Shown: in pieces, positions 1 through 7,850 of the stretch
How the letters are laid out: every line of letters starts with the position of its first letter
Numbering within the stretch: position 1 is the first letter of the stretch
Origin: an uncultured Candidatus Saccharibacteria bacterium
GTDB lineage: Bacteria; Patescibacteriota; Saccharimonadia; Saccharimonadales; Saccharimonadaceae
Assembly (NCBI GenBank): GCA_937906385.1
Contig: CALCYQ010000006.1
Coordinates: forward strand, 1 to 50,863
Reading direction: 5' to 3'
Length of the DNA stretch: 50,863 nucleotides
Notes under the pieces: generated by a model
The model's input: only the letters and a program-made list of their open reading frames with translations
What the model was told of the DNA's origin: nothing
Database searches by the model: none
Translations under genes and position numbers: made by a program

Positions 1-220
1 CCTGAGCGGGAATTTCATCGGGCATAACAAAAGTTTCGAGTTTGAATAAGTCCGCATCGAAATCATCAACCGCAGGAACATCTTCATCAAAGAACTGCTC
101 CTGACCGTCAACTTCATAACCTCCCGAATAGATGTCCTTGGAAGTGGAGGATATATCCTCATAAACGGGAGTATTGTCAATCGGCTGTACGGTAAACAGA
201 TCGCTGTCAAATTCCGGTTC
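1..220 (-). other. Open acidic frame continuing past the stop of the MotE-like gene
   Basis: Read on the minus strand, the frame of the neighbouring MotE-like gene stays open from its TAA stop (221-223) to the window edge, about 73 codons without another stop. The translation is acidic (for example EPEFDSDLF and DEDVPAVDDFDADLF) and resembles the acidic tail just before the stop. No convincing start codon or ribosome binding site lies next to the stop. It is therefore probably the same protein interrupted by a nonsense change or base error, or the start of a neighbouring flagellar gene such as fliK. CCC is used for 3 of 6 prolines, unlike the rest of the window. Confidence 0.5.
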
Positions 221-622
221 TTAAGCGGTTTCATCCTGCTGAACGCTCCCCTCATAAACCGACTCGGGCTCAACATATTCTTCTTCATACGCCGACTCAA
301 CCGCGGGCTCCGGCGTCGCCTCTTCTTCGATCGCTTCCTCTTGACGCCGTTGCTCCTCAAGCGCTTGACGAACCTCCTGCGGCAACGCTACCTTACGTTG
401 AACGCCTTCGAACATCATCTGCGTCAGTTGAGCCGCAATCACGGGATCCATCTTCGCCAGGATTTGAGCCGTTGCATCGTCGTCCATCTTCTGCAAGATC
501 AATATCGCCGTGTCCGTGTCGAGATTGCCCAACGCTTCAGCCGCCGCGTCCGCTTTCATGCTCGCGTACACCCGCGCCAGTTTCGACAGCCGTTTCTTCT
601 CCGCTGCCTCGCGCTCCTGCAT
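221..622 (-). CDS. MotE-like / MgtE intracellular N-domain protein, fragment
   Basis: The 133 residues read as the periplasmic part of a flagellar MotE-family protein: a charged helix, then the repeat seen in MgtE N-domains (YASMKADAAAEALGNLDTD, then ILQKMDDD and ILAKMDP), then a Glu-rich tail. MotE is a MotC chaperone in Firmicutes and Proteobacteria. The open frame continues 5' of the ATG at 622 as a proline/lysine stretch up to a TAG near 700-702, with no membrane segment, so the natural N-terminus is missing. No other flagellar gene is present and Saccharibacteria are not flagellated. Proline codon CCC is common here (6 of 17 over the whole open frame) but absent from the 22 prolines of lysS next door. 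I infer a foreign or chimeric end rather than a resident gene. Confidence 0.5.
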   Translation of the reverse strand: MQEREAAEKKRLSKLARVYASMKADAAAEALGNLDTDTAILILQKMDDDATAQILAKMDPVIAAQLTQMMFEGVQRKVALPQEVRQALEEQRRQEEAIEEEATPEPAVESAYEEEYVEPESVYEGSVQQDETA

Positions 623-703
623 CTGCTGTTCGATTTCCTTTTGAGTGATCTTGACTTCCTTCTTCGGCGGCGGCGGAGGCGGCTCCTCCTGGTAAAGCTA
701 CTG

Positions 704-730
704 AACTGGGCCTTAACGGCCCAGTTTTTG
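704..730 (+). terminator. Rho-independent terminator with no visible upstream gene
   Basis: Nine-base-pair stem AACTGGGCC / GGCCCAGTT with loop TTAAC, followed by a T run on the plus strand. It points the same way as lysS and lies just before the lysS promoter. It would therefore end a plus-strand gene that is not present, since the sequence to its left is the minus-strand MotE-like fragment. Confidence 0.75.
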
Positions 731-735
731 TGCGC

Positions 736-764
736 TCGACAGATAGGAGATATGATGTTATTAT
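736..764 (+). promoter_or_regulatory. lysS promoter, leaderless type
   Basis: TCGACA (736-741), 17-nt spacer, TATTAT (759-764). The lysS ATG at 772 is 7 nt after the -10 box, where transcription would start. No Shine-Dalgarno sequence precedes it. Confidence 0.6.
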
Positions 765-771
765 TATATTT

Positions 772-2202
772 ATGGCAACTCTTAAAGATTTTCGCGATGA
801 AAGAATTCGCAAACTAAACGAACTCCGGGCGGAGGGAATTAATCCGTACCCTGCACATTCTAACCGTAATACCAAAATTGGTGATATCCTTAAGAGTTAC
901 GACAAGTATGCTGACAAAGACGTTTGTGTTGCCGGCCGAATTGCGAGCATCCGTAGCTTTGGTAAGCTCGCTTTCGTAGTTATTGCGGACGATTCTGGTT
1001 CGATTCAGATTTTTCTGAAAGACGATGCAGCGAAATTTACTAAAAAACTTGATACTGGCGATTTTCTTGAAGCCACCGGTAAAGTCGGCCGCACCAAGAC
1101 TGACGAAATTTCGGTTTTCTGCGATATGCCGCGCTTACTCACGAAAGCTTTGCGCCCACTTCCGGGTCGCGATGGCTTTACAAACAAGGAAGAGCGTCTA
1201 CGTCGTCGCTATGTCGACATGGCGGTTAACCCAGAGGTGCGCGAGCGCTTCATTCGCCGCTCAAAATTCTGGACTGCTACGCGCGAGTTCTTGAACAATC
1301 ATGGTTTTGTTGAGATTAATATTCCAGTGCTCGAGACGACAACTGGTGGTGCCGATGCGAACCCATTCGTGACGCATATGGATGCGCTTGATCAAGATTT
1401 CTACTTGCGCATCTCGCACGAGCTTCCGCTCAAACGTTTAATCGGTGGCGGCTATGAGCGCGTGTATGATATTGGCGTACGCTTCCGCAACGAGGGCATG
1501 GACGAAGAGCATCTGCCGGAACATATCGCGATGGAATCTTATGCCGCTTATCAAGATTATGAAGACGGCATGGACCTCTACGAAGAAATGATTAAGTACG
1601 TTTGCAAAGAAACTTGGGGTACGCTCCAGTTTGAGCATGAAGGCATGAAAGTCGACCTCGACTGCAAGTGGTCACGCATTACTTACGCCGATATCATCAA
1701 AGAGAAATTCGATATTGACGTCTTTAATCCGGACCTCGAAAAAATCAAAGCCATTTTGCGCGCGAATAAAGTTAAATACGACGATTCGATGGGTGCTGGT
1801 CGTCTGCTCGATTATCTTTGGAAGATTATTCGCAAGGAATCCGCCGGTCCGTTCTGGCTCATTCACGAGCCAGTCGAGCTTTCGCCACTCGCCAAAAAGC
1901 ACGAGGCTGACCCGCGCGTTACCGAACGTTTCCACCCGGTGATTTTTGGCACCGAAATGGGTAATGGTTATTCGGAGTTGAATGATCCGCTCGATCAGCT
2001 TGAGCGTTTCCAAGAACAGCAGGCTATGCGCGACGCGGGCGATGATGAAGCGCAGATGCTTGATATGGACTTCGTTGAGATGCTCGAATATGGTATGCCG
2101 CCAACTTGTGGTTGGGGTAATTCTGAGCGCAATTTCTGGCTTTTCGAAGGTGTTTCTGCGCGCGAAGGTGTGCCGTTCCCGCCAATGCGCAGGGATGAAT
2201 AG
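772..2202 (+). CDS. lysS: Lysine--tRNA ligase (class II)
   Basis: Charges tRNA-Lys with lysine in the cytosol. The 476-residue protein has an N-terminal OB-fold anticodon-binding domain (about residues 50-150: VAGRIASIRSFGKLAFVVI) and a class II catalytic domain with motif 2 near FRNEGMDEEH. It is a little shorter than E. coli LysS (505). I chose ATG 772 (MATLKDFRDE) over the upstream in-frame ATG at 730 because it lies 7 nt after a -10 box, as in many genes here. Motif 3 is unusual: after MPPTCG it reads GWGNSERNFW instead of the common GxGxGxDR; the arginine is kept but one residue earlier. The identity is certain; the effect of the motif 3 variant is not known. Confidence 0.95.
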   Translation: MATLKDFRDERIRKLNELRAEGINPYPAHSNRNTKIGDILKSYDKYADKDVCVAGRIASIRSFGKLAFVVIADDSGSIQIFLKDDAAKFTKKLDTGDFLEATGKVGRTKTDEISVFCDMPRLLTKALRPLPGRDGFTNKEERLRRRYVDMAVNPEVRERFIRRSKFWTATREFLNNHGFVEINIPVLETTTGGADANPFVTHMDALDQDFYLRISHELPLKRLIGGGYERVYDIGVRFRNEGMDEEHLPEHIAMESYAAYQDYEDGMDLYEEMIKYVCKETWGTLQFEHEGMKVDLDCKWSRITYADIIKEKFDIDVFNPDLEKIKAILRANKVKYDDSMGAGRLLDYLWKIIRKESAGPFWLIHEPVELSPLAKKHEADPRVTERFHPVIFGTEMGNGYSELNDPLDQLERFQEQQAMRDAGDDEAQMLDMDFVEMLEYGMPPTCGWGNSERNFWLFEGVSAREGVPFPPMRRDE

Positions 2203-2212
2203 GCACTTATGC

Positions 2213-2241
2213 TTGACTTTTTAGGCCAAGTGTGATATAAT
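2213..2241 (+). promoter_or_regulatory. Strong promoter, TTGACTTTTT class
   Basis: TTGACT (2213-2218), 17-nt spacer, TATAAT (2236-2241), preceded by TATGC. It is almost identical in layout to the promoter at 26265-26293. It lies after the lysS stop and about 80 nt before dprA. Confidence 0.85.
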
Positions 2242-2247
2242 AAACAT

Positions 2248-2280
2248 ATGGATGCGTCACTGGAAGGTGACGCATTTTGA
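2248..2280 (+). other. Promoter-proximal hairpin and 10-codon leaderless mini-ORF
   Basis: A near-perfect hairpin TGCGTCAC-TGGAAG-GTGACGCA (2253-2274) followed by TTTTG starts about 5 nt after the predicted transcription start. It may end lysS transcripts or attenuate the new transcript. An ATG exactly 6 nt after the TATAAT opens a reading frame of ten codons (MDASLEGDAF, stop at 2278-2280) that spans the hairpin. This could be a leader peptide or chance. Confidence 0.5.
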
Positions 2281-2319
2281 TTGGACTTATGCTTGTTTGG
2301 TAACGTATTGACGGTTTAG

Positions 2320-3207
2320 ATGGGTGGCATGGATTATCAAAAAGTAGATTTAAGCCACCCATATTTAGAACATTTCAAAGATTACCCCGATTGGCTTGAT
2401 CCGCCGGCTTTTTTATACGCGCGCGGCGAGTTACCGCGCTCACGTCCGCGGCCAAAGACTGCCGCGATTGTTGGGGCGCGGCGCTGTACGAAATATGGCG
2501 AAAATATCGCCTATAATTTCGCTTACCAGCTCGCTAAGCGCGGCGTAGTAATCGTGAGCGGCCTAGCTTATGGTATCGATACCTGTGCACATCGCGGTTG
2601 TCTCGACGCGGGCGGTGTTACAATTGCGGTGCTTGGCACGCCAATTGACCAGGTTTATCCGCGCAGTAATCTTGGGCTAGCGGAGTACATTTTGGAGCGT
2701 GGCGCTATCGTATCGGAATCCGCTCCGGCTACGCCGATTTTTCGCGAGAGTTTTCTTTATCGTAATCGCATTGTAGCTGGACTGGCGGATATTATTTTAA
2801 TCGTTGAGGCTTCTATTCATTCTGGCACGAACTACACCGCCGAGCGCGCTGTCGATCAAGGTAAATCTGTTTATGTAGTGCCGGGCGACATTTCGCGTCC
2901 AATGTCGGCTGGCTGTCACGAGCTTATTAAAAATGGTTGTCTCATTTGTACGGATCTCGATGATTTATTAATCGGTCTGCATCTAAAAGCCGAGACAACA
3001 AGCGCGCGGGCCAAAAATCTCGAAAAATACCGCAACTGTACACCCGAGCAGCGCAAAATTATCGCTTGCGTGAAAGCCGGCATTGACACTCCCGACGAGA
3101 TGGCGAAATATCTCGAATGGGGTTTAATCGCTGTCAATAACGCGTTGACTTTTCTGGAGATTGGTCAGCTCATTCAACGCGACGGCTCTCGCTTTATCCT
3201 TGTCTAA
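2320..3207 (+). CDS. dprA: DNA-processing protein DprA
   Basis: DprA binds incoming single-stranded DNA and loads RecA during natural transformation. The protein has the Rossmann-type DprA fold: AAIVGARRCTKYG near residue 50, IVSGLAYGIDTCAHRG near 80-95, VLGTPIDQVYP near 110, and SGTNYTAERAVDQGKSVY. A C-terminal winged-helix segment follows (from about residue 240, EQRKIIACVKAGIDTPDEM). At 295 residues it is shorter than E. coli DprA because it lacks the N-terminal SAM-like region. The start is uncertain between ATG 2320 and ATG 2329, and neither has a clear ribosome binding site. It follows the strong promoter at 2213 with an approximately 70-nt leader. No other competence genes lie nearby. 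Confidence 0.9.
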   Translation: MGGMDYQKVDLSHPYLEHFKDYPDWLDPPAFLYARGELPRSRPRPKTAAIVGARRCTKYGENIAYNFAYQLAKRGVVIVSGLAYGIDTCAHRGCLDAGGVTIAVLGTPIDQVYPRSNLGLAEYILERGAIVSESAPATPIFRESFLYRNRIVAGLADIILIVEASIHSGTNYTAERAVDQGKSVYVVPGDISRPMSAGCHELIKNGCLICTDLDDLLIGLHLKAETTSARAKNLEKYRNCTPEQRKIIACVKAGIDTPDEMAKYLEWGLIAVNNALTFLEIGQLIQRDGSRFILV

Positions 3208-3263
3208 AAATCTGCTTATGCTAAAATATATACAGATAATAGTCTAGAAAAGGGCATCAAACA

Positions 3264-4175
3264 ATGGCAAATAAAGTTATGATTGTTGGCACCGGCAACG
3301 TAGGTATGAGCTACGGCTATGCTTTGGTCCATCAACGTACTAATGTAAATGAATTAATTCTCGTCGACATCAACACTGAAGACGCCGAGGGCGAGGCGAT
3401 TGATCTCCGTGATGCACTTGCGGTGTCGCCAAGCTACCTCAAGATTCGCAGCGGCTCTTATGCTGATGCGGGCGATTGCGACCTCATCGTTATTACTGCG
3501 GGCGTTCCGCAAAAACCAGGCGAAACTCGCATGGATCTCCTCAAGAAGAATGCTGCGATTTTCAAGGATATGATTGGCCAAATTATGGCCTCCGGCTTCA
3601 ATGGCATCTTCCTCATTGTTAGCAACCCGATGGACGTACTTACTTATCTAACCTGGCGTTACTCTGGCTTACCAGCCGAGCGTGTGATTGGTTCTGGCAC
3701 GGTGCTTGATAGCTCACGCCTTCGCTTCCGTCTCAGTCAGCGTCTCCATGTCCACCCAAAGAATATTCATGCTTACCAAGTAGGCGAGCACGGCGATACG
3801 GAATTTGCACTCTGGAGCACGGCTTATGTTGGCGCACAGCCAATTACTGACCTCATCAAGAAGGAAGAGCTCGAAGAAATCGAAGATTATGCCCGCAAAG
3901 AGGCTTATACTATCATTGAAAAGAAGGGGGCTACCTACTATGGTATCGGCAGCTGCGTCGCGATGATTACTAACTGTATTCTTAATGACGAAATGCGCAT
4001 CTTGCCAGTCAGTAGCTACGACGAAATGTCTGGCACCTATAACGGTTATCCGGCTGTCGTTGGCCGCAATGGCGTCGTTCGTCGTATCGGTCTTAAGATG
4101 ACCTCTGAAGAGCAAGAAAAGTTCAATAAGAGCACCGCGGCTCTTAAAGAAGCTATCAAAGAAGCTGAAAGCTAG
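3264..4175 (+). CDS. ldh: L-lactate dehydrogenase
   Basis: Reduces pyruvate to L-lactate with NADH, regenerating NAD+ in a fermenting cell. Visible features are the NAD-binding glycine motif GTGNVG at residues 9-14, a helix-end aspartate (ILVDIN), the substrate loop PQKPGETR in which Q (not R) marks lactate rather than malate dehydrogenase, the SNPMDVLTY segment, DSSRLR, and the catalytic histidine in GEHGDTE. The length (303) is usual for the family. An extended -10 box, TGC-TAAAAT (3222-3227), gives a leader of about 30 nt with a weak purine-rich site. Gene ends at a strong terminator. LDH is typical of Saccharibacteria, in line with the assignment. Confidence 0.95.
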   Translation: MANKVMIVGTGNVGMSYGYALVHQRTNVNELILVDINTEDAEGEAIDLRDALAVSPSYLKIRSGSYADAGDCDLIVITAGVPQKPGETRMDLLKKNAAIFKDMIGQIMASGFNGIFLIVSNPMDVLTYLTWRYSGLPAERVIGSGTVLDSSRLRFRLSQRLHVHPKNIHAYQVGEHGDTEFALWSTAYVGAQPITDLIKKEELEEIEDYARKEAYTIIEKKGATYYGIGSCVAMITNCILNDEMRILPVSSYDEMSGTYNGYPAVVGRNGVVRRIGLKMTSEEQEKFNKSTAALKEAIKEAES

Positions 4176-4186
4176 GCTATCTCAAA

Positions 4187-4209
4187 GCGCCCCCTTGGGG
4201 GCGTTTTTT
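4187..4209 (+). terminator. ldh terminator
   Basis: GC-only stem GCGCCCCC / GGGGGCG followed by six T. Its T run overlaps the -35 region of the next gene's promoter. Confidence 0.9.
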
Positions 4210-4235
4210 GATGTTTGCAAGAAAAATGTTATAAT
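4207..4235 (+). promoter_or_regulatory. Leaderless-type promoter of the PIN-TRAM gene
   Basis: TTTGAT (4207-4212), 17-nt spacer, TATAAT (4230-4235). The ATG at 4243 is 7 nt downstream, so the mRNA should begin at or near the start codon. Confidence 0.65.
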
Positions 4236-4242
4236 ATGCACT

Positions 4243-5001
4243 ATGGAATTATTTATTTATATTACATTATCGGCGATTTTGCTCGAAACGACGGCGCTTA
4301 CCGTTAAAACTTTCGGCACAAAATCCGCTCGAGTCGGCCAAAAAGCGCGCCGCAAATTATTTGTGGACACGTCGACCTTAATGGATGGCCGCATCTTATC
4401 TGTCGCGAAGGCTGGCTTCCTTGGCGATGAAGTTTTAATACCGCGTTCAGTCATCCGCGAATTGCAATTACTCGCTGATGGCTCGGATAGCGAAAAACGA
4501 GCCCGCGCCCGCTTCGGCCTCGATATTGTCAACGAGCTCGAGCGCGTTGAACTGGCGCAGGTGGACATCTTCCCAGACAGTACCGAGCGCGCCAAAGTCG
4601 ACGAGCGTCTTATCGAACTCGCCAAAGAATACAAGGGCGTCATCCTTACGAATGATTTTAATCTTATTAAGGTCGCCGCAACGGAGAAGATTGATGCGAT
4701 TAATATTAATGACCTCGCGCAGGGGCTACGCAGTGAATATTTGCCGGGCGATCATCTCGCGGTCAAGATTATTAGCGTTGGTAGCAATCCGCGCCAAGGC
4801 GTGGCCTATTTGCCGGATGGCACGATGGTCGTAGTAGATGAAGCCGAGCGTTTCGCTGGCAAAAACCATCCCGTCGAGATCGAATTCGTGCGCTATTTGC
4901 AAACTTCTTCCGGCAAAATGATGTTTGCGAAACTCTCCGAGCAAAAACCGAAACGTAATCCGCGCCACAAATCCATTGGTCGCCAACCTAAGAAGCATTA
5001 A
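4243..5001 (+). CDS. PIN-TRAM domain protein (YacL-like)
   Basis: Membrane-tethered PIN-family ribonuclease-like protein with a C-terminal TRAM RNA-binding domain, similar in architecture to Bacillus YacL but with only one N-terminal hydrophobic helix (residues 1-20). PIN domain, about residues 38-150: FVDTSTLMDGRI, conserved acidic residues, and ILTNDFNLIKVA. TRAM domain, about 165-230: GDHLAVKIISVGSNPRQGVAYLP. A basic tail ends the protein. I chose ATG 4243 over the frame start at 4195, which lies inside the ldh terminator, because a -10 box is 7 nt upstream. The cellular target is unknown. Confidence 0.85.
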   Translation: MELFIYITLSAILLETTALTVKTFGTKSARVGQKARRKLFVDTSTLMDGRILSVAKAGFLGDEVLIPRSVIRELQLLADGSDSEKRARARFGLDIVNELERVELAQVDIFPDSTERAKVDERLIELAKEYKGVILTNDFNLIKVAATEKIDAININDLAQGLRSEYLPGDHLAVKIISVGSNPRQGVAYLPDGTMVVVDEAERFAGKNHPVEIEFVRYLQTSSGKMMFAKLSEQKPKRNPRHKSIGRQPKKH

Positions 5002-5027
5002 AAAATCCCCCGCGCCGGGGGATTTTT
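5001..5027. terminator. Bidirectional terminator between PIN-TRAM and PBP genes
   Basis: Stem AAATCCCCC / GGGGGATTT with short GC loop, flanked by A run on the left and T run on the right, so it works on both strands for the two convergent genes. Confidence 0.9.
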
Positions 5028-5036
5028 ATTGCACTA

Positions 5037-7763
5037 CTATTTTTTCGCTGTGCCTACGTAGCCGACTTTATCAACTACGCGGAGCGAGATGCCCTTGGCT
5101 GGGTCGATTGTCGTATTGCAAGAGAATGAGCCGCCAGTAGTGCTGAGTCCGCCACTACAAATTTGTGTACCACCAACCGACATCGTATAACTAGATAGCT
5201 CATAAGTGCCGTAGCTAGCGCTGCCGCTAATCTTCCAAGCCGTCGCATTGCCTTCTTCGTCGGTCTCGATTATTTGAGTGCTACCAATTGTAGCAGTCGG
5301 GCGAACATCCGTACATTTATGTACGTCGTCTTCTTCTTCTGGATTCCAGCCGTTGCCAGAATAAATCGTATTATTCGTCATCGGATCAATAATCTTGGTA
5401 ATCTTTACGCTTTGTTTAGTTTCGTCTGGCGTACATTCGCTGGCTTTCTTCTTAGTGTATGAGTCGAACACAAACTCTTCGGTGCCATAGTTGGATTTGC
5501 TCTTCGTCATCCAGCTACCCCAAATATCGGTCTTGCCGTTAATCGTGAGCGTCTGAATGCCGGCTGGCGCGTTAATCTTGTCGCCACTCTTCCATTTGCC
5601 GTCCGCGCCATATACCTCGGAGTGGACACGGTCCATGTAATTGGCGGCAATCGTGAACTTCACGCCGGAATAGTTACCATTCGTAAGTGCGCGACCATCG
5701 TGGTTGCCGTTCCAAATTACCGTCGCTAGTACGGTGGAATAAGTGACGATCCAACCATCTTTTGCCTTACCTTTGCCGTTATCGGACGTACCGGTCTTCG
5801 CGGCATACCAAGTCTTGGCGCTGTAATAGCCCGCCGTGCGACCATTTACGCCCATCACGCCACGGGCGCTAGTGTCGGAAAGGATGCTCGTGAGCATGTA
5901 AGCGACTTGCTCGTCAATGGCACGTGTACCTTCGGAATCGGTCCAAGCGTCAATCACGTCGCCGTTTGAGTTTTTAATTTCAAGCCAGTAAGCGAGGTCT
6001 TTGTAAACGCCGCCGCGAGCAAGCGACGCGTAGGCATTCGCATGTTCAACTGGGCGTACTGTACAACCGCCGCCGATTGCCATCGAGAGACCGGCTTGCT
6101 CGCCATTATTACAATAAGATACATCGCCGAGCGCATGTGCAATTGGCAAACTGTTTTCGATGCCGTTGATATATAAGGCTTTAATGGCTGGAATGTTTAG
6201 CGAGCTCGCTAAGGCTTGGCGAATCGTTACGTTGCCATAGAAGCGGTTCGACGCGTTGCGTACGCGGCAGCTACCAACCGTACCGCGGCAATAAATCTTA
6301 TCAATATTTTCATCGGCTAGAATCGAACCTGGGCCATAATTAACGCCGCTACGTTCCATGAAGAGTGGGCCGTAGTCAAGCAAAGGCTTAATCGTGGAGG
6401 CTGGCTCAAGCAGAGAAGTTGTAGCGTTGACTTGGCCATAACCTTGTTTATTCCAGTCTACGCTGCCGACCATCGAAATTACCTGTGAGGTCTCGACGTC
6501 AACACTTACGAGCGCAGCGTTGTCGGAGCCATTATAGCGCATGAGTGGCGCACCAGAAGCGACGGCCGATTCGGCGATTTTTTGGGCACGCAAGTCGAGC
6601 GTCGTTGTAATTACAAAACCGCCTTCGCGCATGGTCTTAATGCCGAATTTTGCTTCGAGCTGCGACTTAACTTCGAGCACAAACCATGGCGCTTTCATGC
6701 CGACGTATTGATCTTGCTCTGGTTTAATTTGAGCAATAATATCAACTTCTTTAGCTTCTTTAGCTTCAGCCTCGGTAATGTAGCCCATTTCTACCATCGA
6801 ATCGAGCACTTTGTGCTGGCGTGCAACTAGTGCTTCGTTGCCAGCGGTGTTGTATGGGTTCAAGACGGCTGGGTTGTTCGGAATAGCTGCAAGCAATGCC
6901 GACTCGGCGAGATCGAGATCTTTGGCGCTCTTGCCAAAATAGGTCTGCGCAGCCGATTCTACGCCGTTACGACGACCGCCATATGGCGACTCGTTTAAGT
7001 AAAGCGTAATAATCTGCTCCTTGTCGTACATTTTCTCGACTTCGATAGCAAGAATAATTTCCTTAATCTTGCGCGGCACGCCCGATGCGTCGCGGTTGGC
7101 GGCCTCATCGGAGAAATAAACCTGCTTAATCAGCTGTTGCGTGAGCGTAGAGCCACCCTGAACGGCGCCCTTCTTAATCAAAGTCACGTAGGCGGCGCGG
7201 AAAATTGCGGAAAGGTCAACACCTGGGTGATTGTAGAAATTCTTATCCTCGATTGCGACCGTCGCTTGGCGCATATAAGTGGAAATTTCGCTACCGTCGA
7301 CGACTAAGCGATAGTCGCCCGAACCACGATCTTCCCAAAGTAATTCGCCGTTACGGTCGAGATAGGTGTTTACAGTATTTTGAACGCGACTAGCCAGCTC
7401 TTCTGGATCAATTTCGGCCAAATCCTTCTTAAAGTATAGAAATAGACCGCCGATACCGATAATCATCAATAATACGATTGCGGCAATGCATTTCAAAAAG
7501 AATAGCTGACCCTCTTTCGAGAACCACCATTTCAAAACACGATCCGGACGCAAACGCGCAAAGAAGCGCAAAACCGGATTCTTTGGTAATTTTGCCAACT
7601 CTTCTGCCTTTTTGCGGGCACGCTCATCGGTCTTTACCCGGCGTTTGTAGGCTAAGTTGGAATATAAACTCATGCCAGACTTCGAAGCTTTCTTCACTCG
7701 AGAACGAGTGGCCTTCTTCGCGGTCTTGGCGGATTTTTTACTCGCAGTTTTATCTTTCGCCAT
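5037..7763 (-). CDS. Class A penicillin-binding protein (transglycosylase/transpeptidase)
   Basis: Polymerises and cross-links peptidoglycan at the outer face of the membrane. Order of parts: a Lys/Ala-rich cytosolic N-terminus, one membrane helix (about residues 85-105, IAAIVLLMIIGIGGLFLYF), a GT51 transglycosylase domain (AIEDKNFYNHPGVD, GGSTLTQQLIKQVY, KIKEIILAIEVEK), a transpeptidase domain with SxxK (ASTIKP), SxN (SLN) and KTG (AAKTGTSDNG), and a cysteine-containing C-terminal extension with a beta-rich end. Start set at ATG 7763 (MAKDKTASKK), 6 nt after TATAAT (7770-7775, minus strand), rather than the in-frame ATG at 7784. A second in-frame route is unlikely. It resembles PBP1A of Gram-positive bacteria. 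Confidence 0.95.
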   Translation of the reverse strand: MAKDKTASKKSAKTAKKATRSRVKKASKSGMSLYSNLAYKRRVKTDERARKKAEELAKLPKNPVLRFFARLRPDRVLKWWFSKEGQLFFLKCIAAIVLLMIIGIGGLFLYFKKDLAEIDPEELASRVQNTVNTYLDRNGELLWEDRGSGDYRLVVDGSEISTYMRQATVAIEDKNFYNHPGVDLSAIFRAAYVTLIKKGAVQGGSTLTQQLIKQVYFSDEAANRDASGVPRKIKEIILAIEVEKMYDKEQIITLYLNESPYGGRRNGVESAAQTYFGKSAKDLDLAESALLAAIPNNPAVLNPYNTAGNEALVARQHKVLDSMVEMGYITEAEAKEAKEVDIIAQIKPEQDQYVGMKAPWFVLEVKSQLEAKFGIKTMREGGFVITTTLDLRAQKIAESAVASGAPLMRYNGSDNAALVSVDVETSQVISMVGSVDWNKQGYGQVNATTSLLEPASTIKPLLDYGPLFMERSGVNYGPGSILADENIDKIYCRGTVGSCRVRNASNRFYGNVTIRQALASSLNIPAIKALYINGIENSLPIAHALGDVSYCNNGEQAGLSMAIGGGCTVRPVEHANAYASLARGGVYKDLAYWLEIKNSNGDVIDAWTDSEGTRAIDEQVAYMLTSILSDTSARGVMGVNGRTAGYYSAKTWYAAKTGTSDNGKGKAKDGWIVTYSTVLATVIWNGNHDGRALTNGNYSGVKFTIAANYMDRVHSEVYGADGKWKSGDKINAPAGIQTLTINGKTDIWGSWMTKSKSNYGTEEFVFDSYTKKKASECTPDETKQSVKITKIIDPMTNNTIYSGNGWNPEEEDDVHKCTDVRPTATIGSTQIIETDEEGNATAWKISGSASYGTYELSSYTMSVGGTQICSGGLSTTGGSFSCNTTIDPAKGISLRVVDKVGYVGTAKK

Positions 7764-7769
7764 TACTAT

Positions 7770-7775
7770 ATTATA
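7770..7775 (-). promoter_or_regulatory. -10 box of the PBP gene, leaderless type
   Basis: TATAAT on the minus strand, 6 nt before the ATG at 7763. No good -35 hexamer at 17 nt is visible. Confidence 0.55.
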
Positions 7776-7813
7776 CACTATCAAAACTTATCTGTGCCAC
7801 AAAACATAAGCTT

Positions 7814-7842
7814 TTTACATTATCTGTTATTTAGGGTAAAAT
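7814..7842 (+). promoter_or_regulatory. leuS promoter, leaderless type
   Basis: TTTACA (7814-7819), 17-nt spacer, TAAAAT (7837-7842). The leuS ATG at 7851 is 8 nt downstream. There is no Shine-Dalgarno sequence. Confidence 0.7.
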
Positions 7843-7850
7843 ATGTAATT

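Noticed and set aside
221..622. Evidence that this organism is flagellated
   Set aside because: Only one partial MotE-like frame with different codon use is present, and it sits at a suspect contig end. No other motility gene is seen.
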